A DNA stretch of 64,000 bases from Desulfofustis sp. PB-SRB1 (GTDB lineage: Bacteria; Desulfobacterota; Desulfobulbia; Desulfobulbales; Desulfocapsaceae), in contig JAEQMT010000064.1 of NCBI GenBank assembly GCA_016722945.1, positions 19,075 through 83,074 on the forward strand, in the 5' to 3' direction. The translations under genes and the position numbers were made by a program. Positions 7,876 through 16,355 of this stretch are shown here, piece by piece (within the stretch, counting starts at the first letter, position 1; each line of letters begins with the position of its first letter). Below the pieces are notes generated by a model, which did no database searches, was not told the DNA's origin, and worked only from the letters and a program-made list of their open reading frames with translations.

Positions 7876-8433
7876 TTAGCGCTGCCCCAGTTCCTCTTTC
7901 CGGTACCATTTCGGTGGAGCGAAGCGGAGCCGAAATGGTACCGGAGTACCCGTGTTGAAATGGTTATTTATTTCCGCACCCCCGCCAGTGCCCGCTCGAT
8001 AGACTGATGCGGGCGTAAGATAGCCCAACGCCTGATGGGCACGCTCGTCGGCCAAGACCCGACGCGAGTACCAGTCCATGATCGCCACCAGATAGGCAAA
8101 CCCGTAGGCTAACCGGATAGAGGTGATATCGGCGCTTCACACCTGGTCTAGTCGAGTAATGGCCCCACGCAGCAGGTATGGAGAGACCCGATGGGTGGGA
8201 TACGGTGTACTGTTCTCCTGCTGCCGTAAAAGGGGCGGTGGGTGTACCCCATATGCCTGGGCAACTTCGTTCGTCGTCTGCACCTTGCGGCTCGCCTCGA
8301 GGCCAACCTTCGCCTTGAATGGTGCGGTGTACGTCCTGCGCCTTGTTTCTGTCATTTTTCAGTATCCCCGTTATGGTGAGAAAAACACCTTACATTGCTG
8401 TCCCCTGTTTGGGGTCCACTATCCCGAGCCGCC
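7876..8433 (-). mobile_element. IS3-family relic with internal deletion
   Basis: Two short frames hold pieces of an IS3-family transposase. At 8137-8355 the orfA start (RRRTYTAPFKAKVGLEAS) runs straight into an orfB piece (PYLLRGAITRLDQV). At 7876-8088 an orfB piece (AIMDWYSRRVL) is joined to the C-terminal DERAHQALGYLTPASVY. Most of the catalytic core is deleted. The outer end near 8410-8433 (CCCCTGTTTGGGGTCCACTA) resembles an IS3 terminal repeat. It is a non-functional remnant inside the IS21-family element. Confidence 0.75.
7900..7944. repeat. Perfect 15-bp-stem hairpin with GGAGCGAAGCGGAG loop
   Basis: CCGGTACCATTTCGG at 7900-7914 pairs perfectly with 7930-7944 around the loop TGGAGCGAAGCGGAG. 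The loop belongs to the same general type as those at 7763-7787 and 60211-60233 (GGAG, a small GC core, GGAG), although the stems are unrelated. Confidence 0.8.
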
Positions 8434-8578
8434 GCCGGGCATAATCCGGTATGTGCACACGTAGACGCTGCTCTCACACCTGCCACCGAACTGAGCGCAC
8501 CACTGGTTATGACTCCCCTCACACACCACACGGCATCATTACTCACGAGTGGCGCCGCGATGTATGGGCATGCCTTGC

Positions 8579-9406
8579 TCATGGTGTCTTGTGATCCGGC
8601 GCCTTTTCTTCACCGGCGCCCGGTTCCGGGGGTGTATCGCTCTGATCAGAAGTTTTTCCCCGCGCCGCGGTTAATCGATAACTCTCAACATTGAGCTCAA
8701 GGATAATGCTATGGTGCACCAGCCGGTCGATGGCCGCGGCCGTCGTCATCGGATCTTTAAAAATCTTTTCCCACTGCGAGAACGGCAGATTGCTGGTAAG
8801 CATCACCGAGGCCCGCTCGTACCGATCGGCAAGCAGGGTAAACAATACTTCCATCTCGTCTCTGCTGTGCTGGATATAGCCGATATCATCAATCACTATG
8901 GCATCGTAACAGCCAAGCTTGTTGATCAGCTTATGCAACTCCAGATCCCGCTTGGCCACCAGCAGCCGCTGCACCAGCAGACTGCAGGGGATAAAGAGAA
9001 TCCGTCTGCCCTGTTCAATGAGCTCCCGGGCAATGGCACACAGCAGGTGGGTCTTGCCGCTGCCGGGATTGCCGAAGGCAAGCACATTCTCATGACGCGC
9101 TAAAAATGATCCTTCCAGAAGCACCGGCACCACCGCGTTGACTTTGGCCGGCAGGCGTGAGCGGTCAAACGAGGTGAGATTCTTTTCCGCCGGCAGTTTC
9201 GACTCCCGCAGATATCTGGCGATACGGTTGTGCCGACGGTGCTCACATTCGCGGTGTATCAATTCGTTGAGATAGCTCTCATAACTCAATGATTCCCGGC
9301 GGGCAAGCGCGGCTTCATCCCGGTAGCACGACTTGACCATGCTCAGGTGCAATTGTTTGAGCGAGCGATCGAGCTGTTTGTCTACCGCCTCAGTACCTGG
9401 TTTCAT
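8579..9406 (-). CDS. istB: IS21-family ATPase IstB
   Basis: This 275-residue AAA+ protein has Walker A in AFGNPGSGKTHLLCAIA and Walker B in YDAIVIDDIGYI, followed by sensor-1 VMLTSNLPFSQW. This is the DnaA/DnaC-like fold of IstB, which activates the IstA transposase and helps choose the target. Its start overlaps the istA stop by 4 bp (ATGA), the usual coupled arrangement. The C-terminal tail after SYRLTAARGK is proline-rich and charged. Nothing in it looks broken. Confidence 0.92.
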   Translation of the reverse strand: MKPGTEAVDKQLDRSLKQLHLSMVKSCYRDEAALARRESLSYESYLNELIHRECEHRRHNRIARYLRESKLPAEKNLTSFDRSRLPAKVNAVVPVLLEGSFLARHENVLAFGNPGSGKTHLLCAIARELIEQGRRILFIPCSLLVQRLLVAKRDLELHKLINKLGCYDAIVIDDIGYIQHSRDEMEVLFTLLADRYERASVMLTSNLPFSQWEKIFKDPMTTAAAIDRLVHHSIILELNVESYRLTAARGKTSDQSDTPPEPGAGEEKAPDHKTP

Positions 9407-10896
9407 GTGCGCGCCTCCCGGGTATGTGCAAGCAATTGATCGTAGCCGTGCAACGACACGGCGGCGACTTCCACGGAGGGCATCGGAGCTGGGGCGGTAC
9501 GCTCCTGAAGATGCTTTGCAACAACCGGTGCACTGATCGTGGTGAGGTCATCGAGCAGCGTTTGCAGAACGTCATCCACGGCGGCCTCGTTTTCTCTGGC
9601 CGCAAGGTGCAGGATCTGTAAATACTCTCGCGACGCTTTGGTCGGTGCATGCTGCGTACCAAGTGCATCATAGACCATCCGGAAACGGCTGGTGGGAAAC
9701 AGGTCGTCGCGAAAACGATACGCCGCAAACGCACCAGGCTTACGGATCAGCCAGTCGATCATATGTCGGTAGTCGATACGGTGCCGATCAGAGCCACGCA
9801 GGCGGGCGATAGTCTCTATGTGACGTTGGCCGTACCACACTTCGAGCCGTTCGGCATACAGCCGTATGCATACCTGCTCACCCACCAGACGGCTGGGTAC
9901 CGAGTACACTTTGTGCTTTACCCGGATGGTGCTGCTCGGACCAACCCTGACCATGAGCTTCGTACATGAATCCATGCGGGTCGGCGGCAGTGCTTTGAGC
10001 ACTTTCACTTCTTGCCTGAAGCGCTCGGTGCGGCCACTGTTGAGCTGGGAAAACAGCTTCGTGAGAAACTCCTCATAGGCTGCACGGGTGGCAAAGTCGC
10101 GGCTCCCCCGGAGCATCAACGCTTGATCCACCGCATCCTTAAACCGGTAGTGGCGCTGCTCGACATCGCCGTTCTCATGGGCACACCTACTATTGATGCG
10201 CCGTCCGATGAGCCCGTAATGATCTAATAATCCTTGATACATCCGAGTGAATTCCTCGGGATTATCCGGCTTATTGACCGCCGCCGTAAGACGATCAGTT
10301 TGATGCGCCTGGGGAACGCCCCCCAGCGTCCACAAAGCATGTTGCAATCCTTCACTGAGGCTCTCGAAGCTCTCGGAAAAACAGATCGTGCCCGTTTCCC
10401 AGTTCGAGTAACTCAACACGTAATGATAGATCAGATGGTTGAACGGCTGGCCGGCGATCGTCACACCCAGTGAATTCATGCAGGTGAAATCGGATTGGCT
10501 CAAAAGGCCGGGATGGTGCGTCTGGGGAAAATAGATCTCTTTGCTGGGGCCTTTGGTTGCCCGCCAGAACTTCATCTTACGTTGAAAGGTGCGTAACTGG
10601 CCGTCACTGAATCTGCCGGGATCACTTCTTTGCAAATGATCAAACAGCGTCTTTGCCTTCAGGCCGGGATTAATCTCCAGAAATCCTTCGACCGTACCCC
10701 ATACCTCTTCAAAGGGGTCATCCCTGGTGCGCCACTCACGTACCCGCGCCGCCTTGATTTCACTGGGCAGTGTGTCCAGGGCACGGTATTTCCGTGCCGT
10801 TTTAGGATCCATACCTGCTTGTGCCGCCGCTGTCTCCAGACTGGCATCTTGGTGTAATTCCCTTTTCAATTTCTTCACCTGGTTGTCTGTGATCAT
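9403..10896 (-). CDS. istA: IS21-family transposase IstA
   Basis: This 497-residue DDE transposase has an N-terminal helix-turn-helix (DASLETAAAQAGMDPKTARK) and an integrase core. Probable catalytic acids lie in SDFTCMNSLGV, HQTDRLTAAV and the CAHENGDVEQRHYRFK segment. A C-terminal beta domain (KVYSVPSRLVGEQVCIRLYA) follows. The family cuts and joins the element ends together with IstB. The gene starts just inside the right end of the element, with GGAGG before the ATG. Confidence 0.92.
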   Translation of the reverse strand: MITDNQVKKLKRELHQDASLETAAAQAGMDPKTARKYRALDTLPSEIKAARVREWRTRDDPFEEVWGTVEGFLEINPGLKAKTLFDHLQRSDPGRFSDGQLRTFQRKMKFWRATKGPSKEIYFPQTHHPGLLSQSDFTCMNSLGVTIAGQPFNHLIYHYVLSYSNWETGTICFSESFESLSEGLQHALWTLGGVPQAHQTDRLTAAVNKPDNPEEFTRMYQGLLDHYGLIGRRINSRCAHENGDVEQRHYRFKDAVDQALMLRGSRDFATRAAYEEFLTKLFSQLNSGRTERFRQEVKVLKALPPTRMDSCTKLMVRVGPSSTIRVKHKVYSVPSRLVGEQVCIRLYAERLEVWYGQRHIETIARLRGSDRHRIDYRHMIDWLIRKPGAFAAYRFRDDLFPTSRFRMVYDALGTQHAPTKASREYLQILHLAARENEAAVDDVLQTLLDDLTTISAPVVAKHLQERTAPAPMPSVEVAAVSLHGYDQLLAHTREART

Positions 10897-10989
10897 TCAA
10901 ATCCTCCTTCCGTGGATTTGAATAATCTAACCTCGTTTAACCGGGAATTTTAATTGTCGTTACTCGGGAATTATAATCGTCGCTCATCA

Positions 10990-11229
10990 CGGGGGATATC
11001 TCGACCTGCAGCCGACACCTTAAAAAGAATGGCCGATGCCCTCGGTGTTTCCAGTGATTACCTCATAGAGGGGACAACGGCGGATGCTGCGAAAGCGAAG
11101 TTTGAAGACAGAGAATTGCTTCTGCAATTCCAGGAAGTTGAAAAACTTGAAGAAGAGGACAAGCAAGTAGTCAAAAAACTGATAGATGCTTTTCTAACAA
11201 AAAAACACATTCAAGAATTGGCCCGGTAA
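10990..11229 (+). pseudogene. XRE-family regulator, C-terminal part, beyond the IS21-family insertion
   Basis: The frame resumes with GISRPAADTLKRMADALGVS, the end of the HTH_3 domain, continues SDYLIEGTTAD and ends with the helical tail seen at 1-88. It lacks its own start and its first 47 codons lie at 7492-7632. The stop is 19 bp before hicB. Confidence 0.8.
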
Positions 11230-11248
11230 AAGGCTCAGGAGAACGCTT

Positions 11249-11479
11249 ATGGAGAGATTCATCAACATCCATGTCGAGAAATTGCCGGAAGGGGTGTACC
11301 TCGCCACTTCCGACGATGTCCCCGGACTGGTAGCCCAAGGGCGGACAGTTACTGAGACCATGGAAATTGCCCGCGATGTCGCCAGGAAACTTCTGGAAGC
11401 ACAAGCAGAGAGGCGTACCAGCCCGTCACTACAGATCGTTGGAGATGCTTTTGATTGCGCCCTGGTGGTAGGAGGGTGA
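11249..11479 (+). CDS. hicB: HicB-like antitoxin (right copy)
   Basis: This is identical to the hicB gene at 108-338: 76 residues with the DDVPGLVAQG motif and a C-terminal helix. It is followed without a gap by hicA. Because the upstream XRE gene is interrupted by an insertion sequence in this copy, transcription may now depend on a promoter inside or beside that element (inference). Confidence 0.82.
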   Translation: MERFINIHVEKLPEGVYLATSDDVPGLVAQGRTVTETMEIARDVARKLLEAQAERRTSPSLQIVGDAFDCALVVGG

Positions 11480-11707
11480 ATGGGGCGTTTGGCAGGTTTT
11501 CGTTACCGGGAGATAACCACGCGTCTTAAAGCATTTGGCTTTGCCTTTGACCGCCAGGCTGCCGGTAGTCACGAGATCTGGTACAACGCACAAGCTGACC
11601 GATACACCACCATTCCCAATCATCCCGGCGACATGCCAGAGGGCACTCTTCGTGCGATTCTCAAACAGGCCGGTATCTCGCCTGACGATTTCCTGAACAA
11701 AAAATAA
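11480..11707 (+). CDS. hicA: HicA-like mRNA interferase toxin (right copy)
   Basis: This is identical to the hicA gene at 339-566, with the GSHEIW motif intact. Having two identical hicBA copies means loss of one copy would be covered by the antitoxin of the other. In family terms it is an RNA-cleaving toxin paired with HicB. Confidence 0.85.
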   Translation: MGRLAGFRYREITTRLKAFGFAFDRQAAGSHEIWYNAQADRYTTIPNHPGDMPEGTLRAILKQAGISPDDFLNKK

Positions 11708-11711
11708 ACAC

Positions 11712-11782
11712 CAATAAGCCGCTACACCGGACTACGCCGGTGAGCTCTTCATTGACAAGTGTCAAGGATCGAGATTTTACCC
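11712..11782. repeat. Dispersed ~70-bp repeat with CACCGG/CCGGTG hairpin (copy 2)
   Basis: This is the same element as at 571-641, included in the large direct repeat. It directly follows hicA. Confidence 0.6.
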
Positions 11783-11836
11783 CCGTCTTTCCTCAGAAGC
11801 CTTTTAATGGGTGACCCCCTACTTTCCTTCCTTGCT

Positions 11837-12076
11837 TTACATTGGTGTTAGACGTTTTGAAAAAATTGGCCATAAAAACCAAAAGATAACTGGTATACAA
11901 ATTATGAAAAAAAAGAGCATATAGTATAAAGGAAAATTTGTAAAGCCAATGTTGACCATATATTGCATTATTCCAGTTACTAATAGTATAGATGTTGTAA
12001 CTATAAGTATCCCGACAGATGCAACCAGGCAAGCAATGGCAGTAAGAATTGGGCCTGGTTTGTTTGACTTAGGCAT
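11837..12076 (-). CDS. Small two-helix membrane protein, candidate RHS immunity protein (right copy)
   Basis: This is identical to the protein at 696-935. Here it follows the complete RHS gene after a 148-bp gap on the same strand. Two transmembrane helices are predicted and no family is recognised. If the RHS tip is a toxin, a membrane-embedded immunity protein would suggest that the tip acts on the membrane or periplasm; this is inference from position alone. Confidence 0.55.
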   Translation of the reverse strand: MPKSNKPGPILTAIACLVASVGILIVTTSILLVTGIMQYMVNIGFTNFPLYYMLFFFIICIPVIFWFLWPIFSKRLTPM

Positions 12077-12224
12077 GTTTTTTTTAACGCCTTAGTGGCT
12101 CAAATAATTTGAGAAAGGATAACTATCGCATTTACAACATTCCAGAAAGTATTCTTTACCTGTATATAGACCAGACAGATCAAAATAGTTTTTATTGTAA
12201 ACAATCAAATCATATATCAGTTAT

Positions 12225-15200
12225 TTAGTCCGAACAGCATCCAATTTTTTCTTTGGAAACTATAACATCACCACAAATCGACCACTTTCCACCAATACCA
12301 CCTGCCCATCCTAACACGGCTCCCCCGTCCCAACCATTTTTTGGATCCCATTGAACATTTGCTGAGTACAGTAATTTATCTGTTTGGTTTAGATAATATG
12401 TTCTCGTGCTTGGACAACCTCCTTTGATACTGTTTCCAAATGGGCTAACAGAAGGGAGCGGTGCTTTCCCTACCGAAGCGGATGCACCAGCACCACCACA
12501 AACAGTAAAATATTTAACTCTGTATAGATTCTGACCTTCACAACACTCAACACTAGAATAATTTAATTCTCCACCAGCTATTATATATACACCTATCCCA
12601 ATAGACCACAACCCCAACGGATCAACCTTATTAACCGGATCATTTTGAACATACCCGTACAAATTAATCCCCCCTTCAAGCCCAATCGGATCAGCAGAGA
12701 TATAGCGCCCGGTGGCAGGGTCGTAGAATCTGTGCCAATTGTACTGTAATCCCGATTCGCTGTCAAAGTACTGGCCCGGGAAGCGCAGGTTGTTGGTGAT
12801 GGTTTCGGTGGTGATGGTGGCGGTGCCGAAACTCTCATAGGTGGCGGCCCAGACCACGGTACCGTTGTCGCTCATGACCTTCTGGGGGGTGCCCAGATGG
12901 TCGTTGAGATAGTAGTAATAGATACCGTTTTCCTGCAAAAAGAGGGGGTTGGTGGACCACGGCGCGCCGGGATGATAGCCGTAGGTGCGCAGCTCGACGC
13001 CGGTGGCGGAATATTCACCCACCAGTCCCTCGTCGTTGTATAAAAAGTAGGTGCGGGTGCCGTTTACCTCCTTGAACAGCCGTCGGCCAAAGGGGTCGTA
13101 GCCGTAGGGGCCGATGGTGGCGCCCGCCTCGTCAGTTAGAAAGGCGAGCCGGTTATCAGGGGTATAGCTGAAGTTAATCTCACTGGTCCCCTGCCGTTTG
13201 ACGGCCATATTACCGTGGTCGTCATAGCCGAAGGTTATGGTTCCGGCGCCGGTAAGCTGGTTGTTTTCGTTGTAACCCCAGGCCGGGGCGCCGTCATCAG
13301 GGGAGCGGTTGCCTAAAAAATCATAGACAAAGCGTTCATCGCGGGCGGGCGAGGTGGCGCCGCGCAGCCGTTCCACCGGGTCATAGTTGTAGCCGATCTG
13401 CCCTTCCGCCGTGGTCTGGGACTGGATGGCGCCGGTGCGTCGGTACTGGTAGGTACGCTGCATCACCGGGTTGCCACCGGGATCACGGGCGTCGATGCTG
13501 ACGGGCTGCTGCAACCCGTTATAGCCGACGGTAATCGAGCCGCCGCCGGGCAGCACGATGCGGGTGGGCCGCTGCCATTCATAGGCGGTAATCGCCACCT
13601 CGCCCACCGCCTCACCCAGATCGAGGCCGGTGGGACGGCCGCCCTCATCGTAGCTCAGGGTGCGGGTGCGGCCGGCCGGGTCGGTATAGCTCTGTTTCTG
13701 ATGGTTGGCATAGTAGCGGTACGAATGGCTGAGGCTGAAGGGGCCGTAGTCCACCGTCTCGCTGGTGCGGCGCTGCAGATCGTCATAGGAGTAGACGGCA
13801 CTGGTGGCGCCGTCGTCATAGCCGGTGAGGCTGTCTACCTCGTTATAGAAATAGTCAATGGACTTGAGCGGGGCGCCGGCGCCGGTAAATTCATAGATAT
13901 CGGTGCGGGTCAGGCGGGTGCGGTCGTCATAGGTGTGGATGGTGTGGCGGCCGTTGCCGTCGGTCTGGGTTTTCAGGTTGCCGGCGCCATCGTAGGTGTA
14001 GCTCAGGCGCTGGCCGCCGGGCCTGGTTTCGCTCAGCTGCCGGTTGCTGCGATCATAGGTGAAGCGGGTGGTATGCCGGTTGGCGTCGATGAGTTCCACC
14101 AGGTTGTCGCGGGTGTCGTAGACATAGGTAGTGCGACCGCCATCGGGTACCGTTTCGCTGATCACCCGGCCCCGCTCGTCGTGGTTGTAGGAGGTGGTGT
14201 TGCCCACGGGGTCGGTGACCGAAACCCGGTTGCCGTGTATATCGTAGGTGAAGCTGGTGGTGCGGGGTTGTTCGCCGGTGGCGGTATCGGTCTGGCTGCG
14301 CAGCCGGCCGCGCTCGTCATAGGTGAACGAGCGGATAAAGGTGGGATAGATGATCCGCTCGATCAGATCGGAGCCGCCGGAACACGACGGGCAGGTGTCG
14401 CCGGCAAGATACTCGTAGGTGATGGTGGCGCCGGTCCCGTCGGTGATGCTCTGGATGCGTTCAAACAGATCGTAGCGGTAGCTGGTGCGCTGCTGCTCCT
14501 GATCCTCCACGGCAACCAGCTGGGTAAGGTAGGCATACTCACGGATGGCGGTCTGCTCCAGGGGATCGGTGATGGTGGTGAGGTTGTTCTCGGTGTCGTA
14601 GCCGAACGTGTAGGTCTTGTTGAAAGCGTTGGTGGCGGTGGCCCGGTTGCCCGCTTCATCGTAGCTGTAGGTGGCGATAACGGCGCCGCTGTGATCGGCG
14701 ATAGTGAGCAGGTTGCCGGCGTTGTCGTAGGTGAGATAGCGCCGCTTGCCGCGCCCGTCTTCGATGATGCGCGGGTTACCTGAGGGGTGAAAGTCAGAAA
14801 AATCGGTGGCTCGTCCCTCCGGATCGGTGATCCTCACCAGGTGGCCCATCAGGTCGTAGTCATAACTGGTGGTGGCGTCGGCGGCGCCGTTGGTTCCCTT
14901 AATGGTCATGGAGGCCAGCAGCCCGGCCGGGGTGTAGGTATATTCGGTGCGGCGCGCCACACCGCTGCCCACCGCCTCGTTGACGGCGGTGCGTTCGTAA
15001 AACTCGTTGTATTCGTAGGTGGTGATGATACCGTTGCGGTTGCGTTCGATGAGCACATTGCCGGGCTGGCGGTAGACCCGGGTCTCCCAGCTGCCGTCCG
15101 GGTGGACGATGCGGATGATGTTATCCCACTCGTCACGCTCCTGCTCGGTGATCAGACCGCGGGCATTGGTGACCCACTGGCGGCGGCCGCTGACCTCGAC

Positions 15201-16283
15201 ACTTTCGATGGTGACGCCGTTGATATCCACCCGCCGGGTATAACCCTTTCGGTCGTACCAGACCTCCTTGGCCTTGCCGCTGGGGTAGCGGACAAAGGCG
15301 TAGTATTCACGAGTTCCCTTGTCGTAATCAAAGGAAAAGCTAAAGCCCACCCCATCATCGTTGGTAACCGAGCTGACATCGCCGTACTGGTTGTATGCGA
15401 TGTTTCTTACCTTGCCGCCGGGCTCCTCGGCCCGTTCCAGGGCGCCAACGCCGTTTCTGTAGGCATACGTGGTGGCGTAGCCGCGCACATCAATGGACTG
15501 GATCATTTTGCCGTTCTCCCAGATATACTCCACCTGGCGGCCGAACCGGTCACGGGCAAAACGAAGGTTATCGTCTTGATCGTAGTCGAACCAGAAGACC
15601 TGGGTGCCGTCACCGTCGAGCCAGCCGGTACAGCGCTCGCCGCTATACAGTGCGGTAGCGATGGTGCGGTTATATTTCCCGTAGGAAAGCAGCTTGCCGT
15701 CCGCGTTGAAACGCTGCCAGTTGCCTTTTTCGTCCTCCCAGGTGAAGATATCGCCTTCCAGGGTGATGCGCTGTTTCTTGAAAAGGAACACTTTGGATTC
15801 GTTGTTAAGACGAGGTCTGCCGGTGTACAACGGCAGAAATTTCACACCGGCTCGACTTACAGACAATATTCTCCAATGCTCTATTCCGGAACCGGATTGG
15901 GTGTTGATTGCAGATACCGATGGCGCGGCATCTGCTCCCGCGGAGGCGGTGCCGCTGGCAGCAATCTCGCCACGAATAGCGTTGATCACCAGGTTGTACT
16001 TGTTGAAATCCCAGTGCCAGGCAACGCTGTGATAGGAGCGCTTCACCTTCAACCGGCCGGCCGGCACCACCGTCTCCAGATCGATGACGCCGCGCCGGTA
16101 GTCGCGGGCCAGGGTGTTGACCTGGGAGCCGGTCTTCACCGCCAGATGGGTCTGCGGCAGTGACTCGTAGTCCAGATTGGGCGGCACCTCGGTTGCCACA
16201 GCCACAGACGGTGCCGCCGAGCCCAGGGCAAAAATAAAGCCAACCACGAAGAGTGTGAGATACCAGCAGCGTGTGATGTTCAT
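12225..16283 (-). CDS. RHS-repeat protein with variable cysteine-rich tip
   Basis: This 1,352-residue exported protein has a signal peptide at about residues 1-30 (hydrophobic LTLFVVGFIFALGSA, then AVAT). A long array of YD/RHS repeats (YDxxGN, YDAxNR types such as TTSYNHDERGRVISETV and SYSYDEAGNRATAT) runs from about 230 to 1130. The RHS core follows at about 1185 ([16 protein letters not shown]), then DPLGLW and a tip of about 130 residues rich in cysteine. RHS shells encapsulate a C-terminal toxin in characterised members; this tip is not one I recognise. It is the last gene of the large minus-strand operon, 69 bp after the giant beta-helix gene. A CPSC motif interrupts the repeats near residue 630. 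Confidence 0.9.
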   Translation of the reverse strand: MNITRCWYLTLFVVGFIFALGSAAPSVAVATEVPPNLDYESLPQTHLAVKTGSQVNTLARDYRRGVIDLETVVPAGRLKVKRSYHSVAWHWDFNKYNLVINAIRGEIAASGTASAGADAAPSVSAINTQSGSGIEHWRILSVSRAGVKFLPLYTGRPRLNNESKVFLFKKQRITLEGDIFTWEDEKGNWQRFNADGKLLSYGKYNRTIATALYSGERCTGWLDGDGTQVFWFDYDQDDNLRFARDRFGRQVEYIWENGKMIQSIDVRGYATTYAYRNGVGALERAEEPGGKVRNIAYNQYGDVSSVTNDDGVGFSFSFDYDKGTREYYAFVRYPSGKAKEVWYDRKGYTRRVDINGVTIESVEVSGRRQWVTNARGLITEQERDEWDNIIRIVHPDGSWETRVYRQPGNVLIERNRNGIITTYEYNEFYERTAVNEAVGSGVARRTEYTYTPAGLLASMTIKGTNGAADATTSYDYDLMGHLVRITDPEGRATDFSDFHPSGNPRIIEDGRGKRRYLTYDNAGNLLTIADHSGAVIATYSYDEAGNRATATNAFNKTYTFGYDTENNLTTITDPLEQTAIREYAYLTQLVAVEDQEQQRTSYRYDLFERIQSITDGTGATITYEYLAGDTCPSCSGGSDLIERIIYPTFIRSFTYDERGRLRSQTDTATGEQPRTTSFTYDIHGNRVSVTDPVGNTTSYNHDERGRVISETVPDGGRTTYVYDTRDNLVELIDANRHTTRFTYDRSNRQLSETRPGGQRLSYTYDGAGNLKTQTDGNGRHTIHTYDDRTRLTRTDIYEFTGAGAPLKSIDYFYNEVDSLTGYDDGATSAVYSYDDLQRRTSETVDYGPFSLSHSYRYYANHQKQSYTDPAGRTRTLSYDEGGRPTGLDLGEAVGEVAITAYEWQRPTRIVLPGGGSITVGYNGLQQPVSIDARDPGGNPVMQRTYQYRRTGAIQSQTTAEGQIGYNYDPVERLRGATSPARDERFVYDFLGNRSPDDGAPAWGYNENNQLTGAGTITFGYDDHGNMAVKRQGTSEINFSYTPDNRLAFLTDEAGATIGPYGYDPFGRRLFKEVNGTRTYFLYNDEGLVGEYSATGVELRTYGYHPGAPWSTNPLFLQENGIYYYYLNDHLGTPQKVMSDNGTVVWAATYESFGTATITTETITNNLRFPGQYFDSESGLQYNWHRFYDPATGRYISADPIGLEGGINLYGYVQNDPVNKVDPLGLWSIGIGVYIIAGGELNYSSVECCEGQNLYRVKYFTVCGGAGASASVGKAPLPSVSPFGNSIKGGCPSTRTYYLNQTDKLLYSANVQWDPKNGWDGGAVLGWAGGIGGKWSICGDVIVSKEKIGCCSD

Positions 16284-16295
16284 CGTGGTCCCCTT

Positions 16296-16355
16296 CTAGT
16301 TACAGGTGTTCTGATTTTTCTTGCGAGGATCCTCCTCGCATTCGTCCGGCGGTCA
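16296..16355 (-). other. TGA codon followed by a hairpin and an in-frame 18-codon extension
   Basis: The giant gene ends with GCDDDPP and TGA at 16353-16355. The frame stays open for 18 further codons (PPDECEEDPRKKNQNTCN) to a TAG. A perfect 8-bp stem (TGCGAGGA/TCCTCGCA, loop GGA in RNA sense) at 16322-16340 begins 12 bases after the TGA. There is no T-tract, so it is not a standard terminator. Possible readings are a recent nonsense change of a codon such as TGC, an intercistronic structure, or UGA recoding; the last is speculative. Confidence 0.4.

Larger units (their letters stand above)
7632..10989. mobile_element. IS21-family element interrupting the XRE gene
   Basis: The element starts TGATCAACGACAATTATTC and its far end, read inward, is TGATGAGCGACGATTATAAT. 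Each end carries a second internal copy of the CGACAATTA-type repeat, and the ends are 5'-TG...CA-3', both IS21 traits. istA and istB lie on the minus strand. The flanks (cgggag on the left, cggggg on the right) look like a 6-bp target duplication with one mismatch. At 3.36 kb it is about 1 kb longer than usual because the stretch after istB holds an IS3 relic and hairpins. Excising it restores the XRE reading frame. Confidence 0.85.
11142..12738. repeat. 1.6-kb direct repeat, right copy
   Basis: This is the right copy of the duplicated segment that also occupies 1-1597. Here it is continuous with the complete RHS gene on its right and with the interrupted XRE gene on its left. This suggests that it is the ancestral location and that the left copy was produced by duplication. 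Confidence 0.95.

Noticed and set aside
13701..16163. Long plus-strand reading frames (360 and 458 codons) opposite the RHS gene
   Set aside because: They are antisense shadows of the RHS coding sequence, with Val/Gly/Ala-rich repetitive translation and no ribosome-binding site; the RHS frame explains the region.
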